Source of the DNA: Acidobacteriota bacterium
GTDB taxonomy: Bacteria > Acidobacteriota > Terriglobia > UBA7540
DNA: 64,000 nt
Assembly: GCA_021838785.1 (NCBI GenBank)
Contig: JAKCCV010000013.1
Coordinates: forward strand, 1 to 64,000
Direction: 5' to 3'
Notes under the pieces: generated by a model
Seen by the model: the letters and a program-made list of their open reading frames with translations, nothing else
The model's database searches: none
What the model was told of the DNA's origin: nothing
In this document: piece by piece, positions 15,056 to 23,684 of the stretch
How the letters are laid out: every line of letters begins with the position of its first letter
Position numbering within the stretch: the first letter of the stretch is position 1
Translations under genes and position numbers: made by a program

Positions 15056-15844
15056 TTAGACTCTACGAACGTCAATTTTTCTCTTAATAAACTCTTCCAC
15101 CATTTCGTTGGTCGCGCCAGTGTCTGTAATCAGGCGATTGACGGCTTCGATGGGGCAGAATTGGTGGGTGGCGATGACGCCCAACTTACTGTGGTCCACG
15201 ACCATGATTTTTTCCCGAGCCTGCGCGACCATGGCTCGATTGACTGCTGCTTCCTCGGGATGATACGCCGTGGCTCCGTGTCGCGCGTCAAGACCGTTGG
15301 CGCCGATAAAAACCTTGTCCACGAAAATGCGGTTCAGCGCGTCAATGGCGGCTTGACCGACCAGGGAAAACCACCCGCCATGAAGGAATCCGCCCGTCAC
15401 AAAGACGCTCACCCCCGGGCGGTTGCTCAGCTCCATGGCGACGTTGACCGTGTTGGTGACGACCGTGACCTTCTTCTGCGTCGGAAGCCCCCGCATAATC
15501 TGGGTCGTCGTTGTGCCGGGGGTCAGAGCAATGGTGTCGCCCTCGTCAATCAATTCGGCAGCGGCCAAGGCGATCCGGCGCTTTTCCTCGGCAAACTTCT
15601 CAACTTGCTCCCGATAACTGGACACGTGCCGAAAAGGTTCATAGAGGAGTGGCTCCAAGGAGATGGCTCCGCCATGCGTACGCCGCAGCCGCCCGCGGTT
15701 TTCGAGTCCTTCAAGATCTCTTCGCGCGGTGGCGACAGAAATCCCGAGTTCCGAGCAAATCTCCTCCACAGTTAGCTCGCCCCGTCGGATCAAATGATCA
15801 AGAATCCACTGTTCGCGCCGGGCGATTTCGTCTTTGCTGGCCAT
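15056..15844 (-). CDS. DeoR/GlpR-family transcriptional regulator
   Basis: 262 residues. An N-terminal winged helix-turn-helix (LTVEEICSELGISVATARRD, near residues 24-43) with the DeoR signature RDLEGLENRGRLRRTHGGA is followed by the sugar-phosphate-sensing DeoR C-terminal domain (LTPGTTTTQIMRGL, VFIGANGLD, MVVDHSKLG). Such repressors usually sense a phosphorylated sugar from the pathway they control. It lies 167 bp downstream of a four-gene sugar-phosphate operon on the same strand, so that operon is the likely target. The effector could be mannose-6-, fructose-6- or glucose-6-phosphate. Confidence 0.9.
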   Translation of the reverse strand: MASKDEIARREQWILDHLIRRGELTVEEICSELGISVATARRDLEGLENRGRLRRTHGGAISLEPLLYEPFRHVSSYREQVEKFAEEKRRIALAAAELIDEGDTIALTPGTTTTQIMRGLPTQKKVTVVTNTVNVAMELSNRPGVSVFVTGGFLHGGWFSLVGQAAIDALNRIFVDKVFIGANGLDARHGATAYHPEEAAVNRAMVAQAREKIMVVDHSKLGVIATHQFCPIEAVNRLITDTGATNEMVEEFIKRKIDVRRV

Positions 15845-16011
15845 GCCGCGTTACCTCGCAAGGTGTTTGGGACACTCTCCGGACGCCGGACGAAGGTGTG
15901 CCATATCGGCGGACATATCCTCTTAATCCTCCATCGGCCATCACGGTTTAGGCCGTGCCGAATCCGGTCCCAAAGCCGGGACGCCACGGGATCTCAATCC
16001 TGGAGACAAGC

Positions 16012-16815
16012 CTATTTCAGGCGGAACTCAGGATAGCATGGCGTAAAAGTCTTCCACTGTTGCGTGTATCGGGCGGGGTCCGAGACCCACTCGACGGAGG
16101 ATGGAGCGGCTTCGAATTGGGCGTAGATCGGCAGGCGATGGTCCAAGCCCAGTTCAGCGTAATCACGCGGGCGTCCAACCATCAGCTCCCTGCGCAGATA
16201 TCGAGGATTGGGTCGCCACTCGAGCTGGCCGTTGGCCGTCAACTGCGCATACCATGCCAGGCCGCGCCGCCGTCTCACCTCATCGTAAACAAACCCGTAC
16301 TCGCGGTCGCACCACGCGCCAAAGGTCAACGGCTGCTGAGGGTTGGCATTGAGCGTCGCATGCGCCCAGCCGGGAGGAACTACGACCACAGCGCCAGGGT
16401 CAGCCACCACGGCGAAGCAGCGCCCTGGATTGTCCGCGGCAAACTCCTGCATGTAAATGACGGCTTGGCCCTCCCATATCTCAAAGATCTCAGGCGGAGA
16501 CCAACCACTGTGTGGCGAGAGCCGATGGACGTGGCCTTGACTGCGCACCGGCTCGTCCCCCAGTCGCCCGGCCGCGAAGGTGACTACGCCAAACAGCAAA
16601 TTCCGGCCCTTGAGCCGACGGCGATCCGCTATTTTGCCGACATCCATGGCGATGGCATACACTGGGTCGGGCCCGTCGCACGTCGGGTCACTCAGGCTCG
16701 GGCGAATAGAATCGAGAGAACGGTATTCGGGAGCCGGGCCAAAGATTCCCTCGCCGTAGCGGAATCCCATCGGCTGAGAAACAATCCGAACGTCGAGTCC
16801 CGGATTAAAACTCAC
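16012..16815 (-). CDS. Cupin-type glucose-6-phosphate isomerase family protein (long form)
   Basis: 267 residues of the cupin phosphoglucose isomerase family. Metal-binding residues are in place: His95 and His97 in SQGHVHR, Glu109 in SPPEIFEIWEG, and His152 in VPPGWAH, followed by the conserved WRPNPRY segment. The expected reaction is fructose-6-phosphate to glucose-6-phosphate, although the substrate may be another sugar phosphate, since the operon already holds a shorter cupin isomerase. It starts with GTG at 16815, overlapping the stop of the preceding gene by four bases (GTGA), so the two are translationally coupled. Last gene of the operon. Confidence 0.75.
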   Translation of the reverse strand: MSFNPGLDVRIVSQPMGFRYGEGIFGPAPEYRSLDSIRPSLSDPTCDGPDPVYAIAMDVGKIADRRRLKGRNLLFGVVTFAAGRLGDEPVRSQGHVHRLSPHSGWSPPEIFEIWEGQAVIYMQEFAADNPGRCFAVVADPGAVVVVPPGWAHATLNANPQQPLTFGAWCDREYGFVYDEVRRRRGLAWYAQLTANGQLEWRPNPRYLRRELMVGRPRDYAELGLDHRLPIYAQFEAAPSSVEWVSDPARYTQQWKTFTPCYPEFRLK

Positions 16816-18542
16816 GGGTTAGTCCTCACGTAGGCTTTGATCGTGGCACAACGGCCAGGCTGCATTGGCCGAATGTTATATCGTCCCACCGCCGCAGGAA
16901 CGATAAAAGTTTCTGCGTAATGGACGACCAACGGCTCAAAGGAATCCTTCGGGCTTTCGACCAGCACTTCCGAACCCTCAACCAGGTTCAGAACGTTGAT
17001 TCCTCCGTGAGTGTCGTGCGGCACCTCGCCGGTAAACCAATGCCGGCGCGTCTCGATGAACTCACGCTCGTGCAACCCCGTTCGCTCCTCGCGCCACGCG
17101 GCTGATGAATCCACGCATTGCGCGCGATTGACCAGATGATTCCGCACCCAAGTGGTGGTGCGGTCCCACTGAATGCTCTCTCTGCCGTGTGCCAGGTGGG
17201 TTGGCCTGGGCTCGCCATCCAGCCCGACGCGACCCCAATCCCACAGCTTAAAGGTGAAAATGTAAGGTGTGGCGCTAATTTCGAGCACCATGCAATTCTT
17301 CCCCGAGCAGTGGATGGTGCCGGCAGGTATTAGAAAGTGGTCATGCTTGCTGGCGGGCCATTGGTTTACGAATTTATCGGCCGGAAACGGCGAGCCGCCG
17401 CTTTCCGCCTCTTCCAAAGCCGCCAACATTAGGGCGGGATTCACACCCTCCTTCAATCCGAGATAAACCGTCGCCCCCTCGCCCGCATCAAGAAGGTAAT
17501 AGCTTTCATCTTGGGTATAATGCATTCCAAACTGTTCCTGGATGTACTCGGTCAAGGGATGGACCTGAAGAGAGAGGTTGCCGCCCTCCATCGTATCGAG
17601 CATATCGAATCGGATGGGAAACTCTGCCCCGAAACGCCCGTGGACCGCTTCGCCCAGCAGCTCTCGAGGATAGGCAAAGACTAAATCAATCGAAGGGACC
17701 TCGACCTCGACCTCGCCGAAGCCGAGCAAAAGGCTGTTCTCTTCTGGCACACAATCAAAACACCAAGCGTAATTCGGCGCGTCGAGCGGCAGATCGAAAT
17801 GTCGCCGCATCCACTCACCGCCCCAGGGGCCGGGATCGAAATACGGGACCACGCGAAACGGCCGTTGCACGGCCGTTTTCAGCGAGTGTCGAAACAGGTC
17901 GCCCGGGATCAGCTTGGGAGTGCGGCGATCATTCGTGTCCAGCAGAAAATCAGCCTTGGGAAGAAGTTTTTTCTTCAGCCGATCCGCCACGCGCCAGTCC
18001 ACAAAGAAAGCCCGCTTATATTTGAGGGAAGGGCGCTCGTGGCCGTTCAGCGCCCCCAAATTGGGAATCTCGCCACTTCTCTGGCGCTTTTGAATTTCCC
18101 ATCTCGCCAGGTCCGCATAGACGAGGGTCTCGGCGTCCGGAGCCAAAAGAGCAGCGCCCGTTCCCACTACGAGTACATCACCACGGCTCTTCACAATCGC
18201 CTCGCGCCTTTTCGCCAAGCGGCTTGAATCAAAAAAATCCGCCAGGGTCAGCCCGTTCATTCGGCCAAAAACAGGGTCGTCTCCCAGATAAGGCGCAAGA
18301 AGCGCGTTGATTTCATCTGGCGGCTTCAGGCAATCCGACGCGCGAACGACCTCGGCGGGTCGAAGGCCTTCCACGATGGCTTTCTCAAGTTGTTCGACGA
18401 AGGTACCGGGATAGCATTCAACGCAAAGAATCCTTCCGCGTCGCTCCCGCAGACGCTCCACAACGCTCCGCCAGCCCACCGCACAATCCCGTGAGGAGGA
18501 GCTCAGCTTCACGACGGGTCGTTTTTCGTAATGCGAATTCAC
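16812..18542 (-). CDS. Class I mannose-6-phosphate isomerase fused to a degenerate kinase-like N-terminal domain
   Basis: 576 residues. The C-terminal half is a type I phosphomannose isomerase: metal ligands in LSLQVHPLTEY (Gln326, His328), Glu346 in QDESYYLLDAGEG, and a later His in IPAGTIHCSGKN. It should interconvert mannose-6-phosphate and fructose-6-phosphate. The first 230 residues look like a nucleoside/uridine-kinase-type P-loop fold (RILCVECYPGTF, GDVLVVGTGAALL, ADLARWEIQKRQRSGE). However, the phosphate-binding lysine and the Ser/Thr of GxxxxGK[ST] are missing at residues 41-48, so it is probably non-catalytic. It overlaps its neighbours by four bases on both sides. The role of the N-terminal domain (allostery or substrate transfer from the kinase encoded upstream) is inference. 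Confidence 0.8.
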   Translation of the reverse strand: MNSHYEKRPVVKLSSSSRDCAVGWRSVVERLRERRGRILCVECYPGTFVEQLEKAIVEGLRPAEVVRASDCLKPPDEINALLAPYLGDDPVFGRMNGLTLADFFDSSRLAKRREAIVKSRGDVLVVGTGAALLAPDAETLVYADLARWEIQKRQRSGEIPNLGALNGHERPSLKYKRAFFVDWRVADRLKKKLLPKADFLLDTNDRRTPKLIPGDLFRHSLKTAVQRPFRVVPYFDPGPWGGEWMRRHFDLPLDAPNYAWCFDCVPEENSLLLGFGEVEVEVPSIDLVFAYPRELLGEAVHGRFGAEFPIRFDMLDTMEGGNLSLQVHPLTEYIQEQFGMHYTQDESYYLLDAGEGATVYLGLKEGVNPALMLAALEEAESGGSPFPADKFVNQWPASKHDHFLIPAGTIHCSGKNCMVLEISATPYIFTFKLWDWGRVGLDGEPRPTHLAHGRESIQWDRTTTWVRNHLVNRAQCVDSSAAWREERTGLHEREFIETRRHWFTGEVPHDTHGGINVLNLVEGSEVLVESPKDSFEPLVVHYAETFIVPAAVGRYNIRPMQPGRCATIKAYVRTNP

Positions 18543-19483
18543 CGGGTGGTTTGCCCCCCGAGTAGTGGAATCGCGCCCAAGAGAGCCGCTTCATTACCAA
18601 GCTCGGCTGGGCGCAAGCGGACTTTTCCCCAAGGCGTCCAAGCGTGATGATCGGCGTAATTTTGAAGAAACGGCAGGATCGCCGCGCTGCTCCTCATGAC
18701 GCCCCCTCCGAGGACAACGATCTCCGGATCGTAAGCGTGAATGAGGCCCACGACGAGAGCCCCCCACACGGCCAAGCAGCGCTCGCGCACTTCCAGGGCG
18801 ACTGGGTCCCCGCAGGCTGCATGGTGAAACAATCGCTCGAACGTAATCGGCTCTTCCTTGGCCAGCGGACTTCCATCAAATCCCCGCGTGGCGCGGCAGA
18901 CCTGGGGTAGCGACCAACCCGCGGCTTCGGCTTCAGCGCATCCAATGGCGCCGCAAGTACACCGTCGGCCGTTAAAAAGCACCGGTAAGTGCCCGCCCAA
19001 ACACCCTGCTTGCGCGTGCCGACCCCTGAGCAGCCGGCCCTCAATCATGGCGGCTCCTCCGATGCCGGTGCCGAGCGTGATCATCACCACGTCCTCACTT
19101 CCCCGCGCCGCCCCCGCGTAAACCTCACCCATCAGCGCCATCCGCGCGTCGTTTTCGATTTCAAAACGGATACCGAGAGACTCCCTGCACCAAGCCCTCA
19201 AGTCAAGCTGGGGAGCGTCATCGTACTTGGCGTTGGTAGAAACCACTTTGGCCCGCGAATGATCTACCAGCCCGCAGAACGCAAAAGCCAGCCCGGAACA
19301 ATCCGCAGGTTGAGCACCAACCTCGTGCATGATCTTGCTCAGAGCGGAAGCGAGCGATGGAAGTAAAGATGCCAACCCCTTCGATCCTTCCGTGGTTAGC
19401 GTTTGCGAGAGGAGGACCTTTTGATCCTCTACCAACGCGCAGGTTGCATGGCTGCCGCCAAGATCCACGGCCAGTGCCTTCAT
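18539..19483 (-). CDS. ROK-family sugar kinase
   Basis: 314 residues of the ROK family. The ATP phosphate-binding motif is AVDLGGSHATCA at the N-terminus, the catalytic Asp lies in FEIENDARMALMG, and GTGIGGAAMIEG follows. The ROK zinc motif is intact as CTCGAIGCAEAEA, and the C-terminal adenosine motif is VVLGGGVMRSS. It lacks an N-terminal helix-turn-helix, so it is a kinase and not a repressor. The conserved GELGH becomes GCLGGH, which may shift sugar preference. Placed between a G6P isomerase and an M6P isomerase, mannose or fructose kinase activity is the likely role. It overlaps both neighbours by four bases. Confidence 0.87.
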   Translation of the reverse strand: MKALAVDLGGSHATCALVEDQKVLLSQTLTTEGSKGLASLLPSLASALSKIMHEVGAQPADCSGLAFAFCGLVDHSRAKVVSTNAKYDDAPQLDLRAWCRESLGIRFEIENDARMALMGEVYAGAARGSEDVVMITLGTGIGGAAMIEGRLLRGRHAQAGCLGGHLPVLFNGRRCTCGAIGCAEAEAAGWSLPQVCRATRGFDGSPLAKEEPITFERLFHHAACGDPVALEVRERCLAVWGALVVGLIHAYDPEIVVLGGGVMRSSAAILPFLQNYADHHAWTPWGKVRLRPAELGNEAALLGAIPLLGGQTTR

Positions 19484-20040
19484 GGTTCCTCAATGAGGGT
19501 GGCTACGCCGTTGATTTTCCGGAGCCGCCCACTGAAACCCCGTGACGCAATTACCTCGTAATCGTGCCCTGCATCGCTAGGCCAGCACGCCAGAAATGCC
19601 AGCACGGATTCGCCCGTATTGGCCACGCGATGCGCTGTATTAAAGGGGATGTAATGAACGGACCCGGGGCTCATCGTCTCAAAAGCAGTTCGCCGAGTTT
19701 CGTCCATCAAGATTAAGGCTCCCGTACCCGCGACCGTGATGTAATACTCGCCCCGATTCCGATGGCGATGGAAATGGCCCTTTGTCATAAAGTATTCATC
19801 ACCCACCAGTCCCGGCTCAATGAAGGTCGTTCCGAGAAGCAAGCCTCCCTCTTCTCCTTGCCGAGCCGCGTCGGCGATCTGAACACGGTAAACGACTTGC
19901 TTCGGATGAAGGCTTTGGCGAGCGCGTTCATCGAGGTAGTAACCCTTCATGTCGCTGATAGTCCGAACGGACTGCTCCAGCGGATGGCCCGATAGATTGC
20001 CCGTCGCGAAGTCAACCTTGATTTTAGATTGCGCCGTCAT
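19480..20040 (-). CDS. Cupin-type glucose-6-phosphate isomerase
   Basis: 186 residues with the single-domain cupin phosphoglucose isomerase pattern: YFMTKGHFHRHRNRGEYYITV supplies His89, His91 and Glu98, and His137 in IPFNTAHRV completes the metal site. The segment DMKGYYLDERA is typical of the family's N-terminal part. Interconverts fructose-6-phosphate and glucose-6-phosphate in the cytoplasm. Length matches archaeal-type enzymes (about 190). It overlaps the ROK kinase start by four bases. Confidence 0.88.
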   Translation of the reverse strand: MTAQSKIKVDFATGNLSGHPLEQSVRTISDMKGYYLDERARQSLHPKQVVYRVQIADAARQGEEGGLLLGTTFIEPGLVGDEYFMTKGHFHRHRNRGEYYITVAGTGALILMDETRRTAFETMSPGSVHYIPFNTAHRVANTGESVLAFLACWPSDAGHDYEVIASRGFSGRLRKINGVATLIEEP

Positions 20041-20043
20041 GGC

Positions 20044-20130
20044 TTATTCAAAACGAGCGATCTCCTTTTCTGTCTGCTCCCGCCGAGACTCTCGCCGCCC
20101 GGGCAGGGAGAAGAGCTTGAACGTGGCCAT
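20044..20130 (-). CDS. Possible 28-residue ORF at the head of the sugar-phosphate operon
   Basis: ATG at 20128-20130, GAGG nine bases upstream, stop three bases before the G6P isomerase ATG. The 28 residues are strongly charged (LPGRRESRREQTEKEIARFE). The same frame is open without a stop back to the TAG of the upstream glycosidase gene at 20203, giving a 53-codon in-frame extension. It could be a leader peptide, a small protein or coincidence. No family was recognised. Confidence 0.25.
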   Translation of the reverse strand: MATFKLFSLPGRRESRREQTEKEIARFE

Positions 20131-20202
20131 CAAAAAATGCCTCTGTGACGGCGGCAGGCGTCGTCCCTCCACGGGTTCCTGCGCGACGAAGTCATAGAGT
20201 TC

Positions 20203-22479
20203 CTAGGACCCTGAGATCGGCCCTTTCTCGACGCCGGCCCGCGTGAGGGAATAATTCGTTCCCTGATAATTTAGGTTGACCAACGTTGCCCCGGGATCGA
20301 AATCGTCAACGCGAGGCGTCGCTTTAATTCCATCGTCGAGCGTCAAATTTATCCCGAAAACTGATTCCATCACCATGTCCACAAAGCACCCTCCGGCAAT
20401 GCACGCCCAGTCCGTGAGATAGGGCGCATCCTCGGGGCATTTGGTGGCCCCACCATGAGCCGGCGGCCATACCGTTTCAACAAAATGCGCCTGCCCGAAG
20501 GGCCCCTGGTTGCCGGCTTTGGCCAGTCCTTTGAGCCATTCCGCGACTCGTTGAGAATCGTCAATCTTGTAAAGCCCTTTGGCGGTCATGGGAGGCCAGC
20601 CCGCATAAGCGCCGAGCCAACTATGGTCCGGACGGATGTTCCAGGTTGCGTCGGCGTCCTTGGGGGAGAGCGCGTGCATCCAGAGCGGATCGTGAAGTTC
20701 ACGCCAGAAAAAATCGCTCATCTCTTTTTTCTGATTCGCGCTGAGGTCGGCAAACATATTGTCGAGCATACTCAGCAAGTCGTAGCAATGGCGGACCTTG
20801 TTGAATGTTCCATCCGGCAGCTCGCACTTCCAATAACCTTTGCCCTGAACGTAAAGCCGCCGATTGATACGGTCGGCAAGCGCTTTGGCTTCGCGGCGCA
20901 ATTGTGCGGCGCGCAGCGAGTCGCCGTGCTTTTCCAACAACTGGGCGACAAACCGCATGGAAAAGACGTTGCCGGCGTTCATGCCCGCGACTTCGTGAAC
21001 ATAAGTGCTCACGACTTCCAATAAATTCTGCATCCCGCCATAATCGCCCAGACCGTGACCGTGGGTGTCCAGCTTCTTCCAGTGCGTCGCATGATCGAAA
21101 AGATGTTCGAGAGCCGTTTTTTCGCCCACGGGTTTGTCGAGCCACGGGAAATCTCCGCTCACCCGCAGGTAGTTGTACGCACACCGGACGATGGCCATGT
21201 CGTTGACGCCGTACCAGGGTCCCACGGCCTTGCCGGTGACGTAGTCGGTGGCGAGGTGCCGATCCATCGGCTGAATAAACCAGGCCTCAATGAGTCGCCG
21301 CAGCGCCGCTGGGTCAAGCATTGCCAGGCTCAGAGAGGTGAGGGAGGTGTCCCACGGAAAACTGAGCGTGGGCAACACCTGCCCCGCCAGCGTCAGGTAA
21401 GTTGTTCCGTAGCTCGAATCGGGAGAAGCGCGGCGCGCGGCCAGCAGATTGGTAAAGCCGGTGTAATAGAGCTTCCACAGAGATTCATCGCGCGTGTGGA
21501 GTTGAGGAAGGTGACCGGAAAAGTCGGGATTTCCCGGCGTAAAAGCGGAACGAATCAGGCTCGAGAAGGTGTCTTCGTTTTGCTTGAGCAAGCTGCCGAA
21601 GCCGGCCTGGCCGCGGCTGTAGGATTCGAGGGCTGAACGTGGTTCATCATCTATGACGTTCAGATATTGAAGAACCTTGGATTCTCCAGGACCAAGCGAA
21701 AATTCGCAAACCAGCATACGACCATCTTGGCAACGAACCGGCCGAGGGACCAGTCCCTGCACCGCAACGGCCCGACTGTGTTGCGCTTCAAAAATAAGGC
21801 AGCCGTGCGAGGGTTCCCACGTGCGCCGATTGTCGGCTTCGGCCGGTGAATCTACAAACCACGGCTTGTCTTTTTGGACCGTGACCCCTGCTCGCAGGTC
21901 AAAGGCGAGCGTGATATCGCGTCGCTCCCCGCTCTCATTAGTTACCTTGATTTCTTCCGCCGCGGCCCGTTGCCGGGAGGGCATGAAGGTCTGCGTCGTA
22001 AAGTGCAAGCCCTGCGCGCGGCATTGGCGAACAATACGGTGCGGGAACCACTTGTACGTGACGCGCTCTCCGCCTTCATAGGCCATTAAAATCCGTCCGT
22101 TAAGAAAGATCTCACAGGTCAAAAGAAATCCCGGGCTCCAGGGCATCGTGGGCACTCCACAGCAAGCAAACGGGGGGAAAGAGATGCTCGTGATTCCCGC
22201 AACCGATTTAGTCACTTTCAGATACCCCCACTCGTTTTGAGCCGCAGCCACCGCGTAAAGGGTAATAAAGCGGTGCGTGAACTCATCACTCGCCAGGTCG
22301 GCAAGACTTGGAATGTCTGGCCTGATATGCTCGGTCCGCGCACTTGAAGCCGCAGAGGCCACCCTCGGAAGGATTGCACCCGCCGCTCCCAATTCGAGGA
22401 ATGACCTTCGACTCATGGGAGTGGCAGGATCGTTCTTGCGCTTGCTTTTGAAACTTTCCACCAGCCGTGACTCCTTCAT
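20203..22479 (-). CDS. Tat-exported (alpha/alpha)6-barrel glycoside hydrolase-like protein
   Basis: 758 residues. A twin-arginine leader (MSRRSFLELGAAGAI) starts at residue 22, so translation may begin there; export in folded form is expected. The N-terminal half is a beta-sandwich with typical glycosidase linker content, and the C-terminal half is an (alpha/alpha)6 toroid: SFPWDTSLTSLSLAMLDP, WYGVNDMAIVRCAYNYLR, DYGGMQNLLEVVSTYVHEVAGMNAG and NIRPDHSWLGAYAGWPP resemble GH63/GH15-like enzymes. The exact GH family is not recognised. Its start overlaps the end of the beta-propeller protein gene by four bases (ATGA), so the two are co-translated. Likely part of glycan degradation. Confidence 0.75.
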   Translation of the reverse strand: MKESRLVESFKSKRKNDPATPMSRRSFLELGAAGAILPRVASAASSARTEHIRPDIPSLADLASDEFTHRFITLYAVAAAQNEWGYLKVTKSVAGITSISFPPFACCGVPTMPWSPGFLLTCEIFLNGRILMAYEGGERVTYKWFPHRIVRQCRAQGLHFTTQTFMPSRQRAAAEEIKVTNESGERRDITLAFDLRAGVTVQKDKPWFVDSPAEADNRRTWEPSHGCLIFEAQHSRAVAVQGLVPRPVRCQDGRMLVCEFSLGPGESKVLQYLNVIDDEPRSALESYSRGQAGFGSLLKQNEDTFSSLIRSAFTPGNPDFSGHLPQLHTRDESLWKLYYTGFTNLLAARRASPDSSYGTTYLTLAGQVLPTLSFPWDTSLTSLSLAMLDPAALRRLIEAWFIQPMDRHLATDYVTGKAVGPWYGVNDMAIVRCAYNYLRVSGDFPWLDKPVGEKTALEHLFDHATHWKKLDTHGHGLGDYGGMQNLLEVVSTYVHEVAGMNAGNVFSMRFVAQLLEKHGDSLRAAQLRREAKALADRINRRLYVQGKGYWKCELPDGTFNKVRHCYDLLSMLDNMFADLSANQKKEMSDFFWRELHDPLWMHALSPKDADATWNIRPDHSWLGAYAGWPPMTAKGLYKIDDSQRVAEWLKGLAKAGNQGPFGQAHFVETVWPPAHGGATKCPEDAPYLTDWACIAGGCFVDMVMESVFGINLTLDDGIKATPRVDDFDPGATLVNLNYQGTNYSLTRAGVEKGPISGS

Positions 22480-23681
22480 TTATCAGGTAGCGGAAGTGTA
22501 ACCGCGACGGGATGATAGAGACGCATATTGTTAATGATTTCTTCCTCCTGCGTGGAATTGCACACGTACGTAAAAAGGAGCTGCCCTGGCGTTTCAAACT
22601 CAATATGCTCTTTGGCCGCGTAACAGAACACCTGCGGCGTGTAATTGGGATTCGAGGGTCGCATCTCAGGATAGCCATAGAGTTTCTCAGGCGGCTTCCA
22701 GGGGCCCATCATGGAAGGCGAAAGTGCGTAATAAGCTGCCTTGTCTAGGCCGACCGGAAAGACGGCTATCCACTGGTGGGTCGCGCGGTGGTAACGAACC
22801 GTCATCTCGGTGGCGCCGGGCTTGAGCACGACGGCGCTGTCGGCGGGGAGGGCCGACTCCGTGCTCGGCCAGGGTGCCCAAGCGTGGTTCGACTTCAGGT
22901 AATCCCAATCAGCGTCTCCCGGCCTCGCTGCATCACGGAGTTGGTCTAGCGGCAGGCGAAGCAAGCCGAGATGCATGGTCGTGGTGGCTTCACCCACCAG
23001 CGTGAAGAAGTAGGCGTAGCGGGCTCCTTGTGGATTGGAAGGGTCAGGGTTACCGTGGGGACCTTGCCGAACGATAATTGACACGCCGGGAATCGCTACC
23101 GCTCCCCTATTGATTTTTTGGTAGGTTATCAACCATCGGCTGGGCGGCGCGGTGTAATTCCGCACCGAAGCCAGTTGAACGCCTCGATACGCAAATCCAA
23201 AGGCACCTCCAGCTCCCGTCGCATGCATTTGCATCAGCGCCAGGTAGAGGGTCCCGTTATAAACAAAGCCGTCTAAAGGCCAAAACCAATCGGTTGTGCC
23301 GGTAGAAAACATCGGCCCAGGGGTTGAGGTGCCCATCCCTGTCCAATAATATTGGAAGGTACAGCGCTGCGGCTGTGGACAAGTCGAGAGAGCAATCGAG
23401 TTGTGGATGAACCCTGTTGCCTGTTTGCGCGACGTGGCTCCGGTGGGGCCAACGAACGTATCGCCAAAAAGCCACAGGCTGCGGTTCTTTGCCAGTGGCA
23501 CCGAATAAGCTCCATCGCCGCCGAGCCAGCCTTGTTGATACGTAAACCAAGAAGCAGGAGAAAGGAGAGACAAACCTTCAGGCCGGGGATCGGGACGGCC
23601 GGCAGCGGCGAGTGGGCTCAGAAAGGACAGCTCCAGCACAGCAACCGCCACGGTGCGCCAGTTCCTGTCAAGAGCAGCCAT
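22476..23681 (-). CDS. Secreted DUF4185-like beta-propeller protein
   Basis: 401 residues with a signal peptide (to about residue 27, LAAAG). The motif SLWLFGDTFVGPTG early in the protein and FIHNSIALSTC shortly after are characteristic of DUF4185/DUF5005-type proteins, predicted five-bladed beta-propellers related to GH43-like folds. Aromatic-rich repeats (DWFWPLDGFVYNGTLYLALM, then YFFTLVGEATT and QWIAVFPVGLDKAAYYALS) agree with propeller blades. Catalytic residues cannot be named. It lies three bases downstream of the TonB receptor and overlaps the following glycosidase, so all three are probably one transcript. Confidence 0.7.
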   Translation of the reverse strand: MAALDRNWRTVAVAVLELSFLSPLAAAGRPDPRPEGLSLLSPASWFTYQQGWLGGDGAYSVPLAKNRSLWLFGDTFVGPTGATSRKQATGFIHNSIALSTCPQPQRCTFQYYWTGMGTSTPGPMFSTGTTDWFWPLDGFVYNGTLYLALMQMHATGAGGAFGFAYRGVQLASVRNYTAPPSRWLITYQKINRGAVAIPGVSIIVRQGPHGNPDPSNPQGARYAYFFTLVGEATTTMHLGLLRLPLDQLRDAARPGDADWDYLKSNHAWAPWPSTESALPADSAVVLKPGATEMTVRYHRATHQWIAVFPVGLDKAAYYALSPSMMGPWKPPEKLYGYPEMRPSNPNYTPQVFCYAAKEHIEFETPGQLLFTYVCNSTQEEEIINNMRLYHPVAVTLPLPDK

Positions 23682-23684
23682 GCC

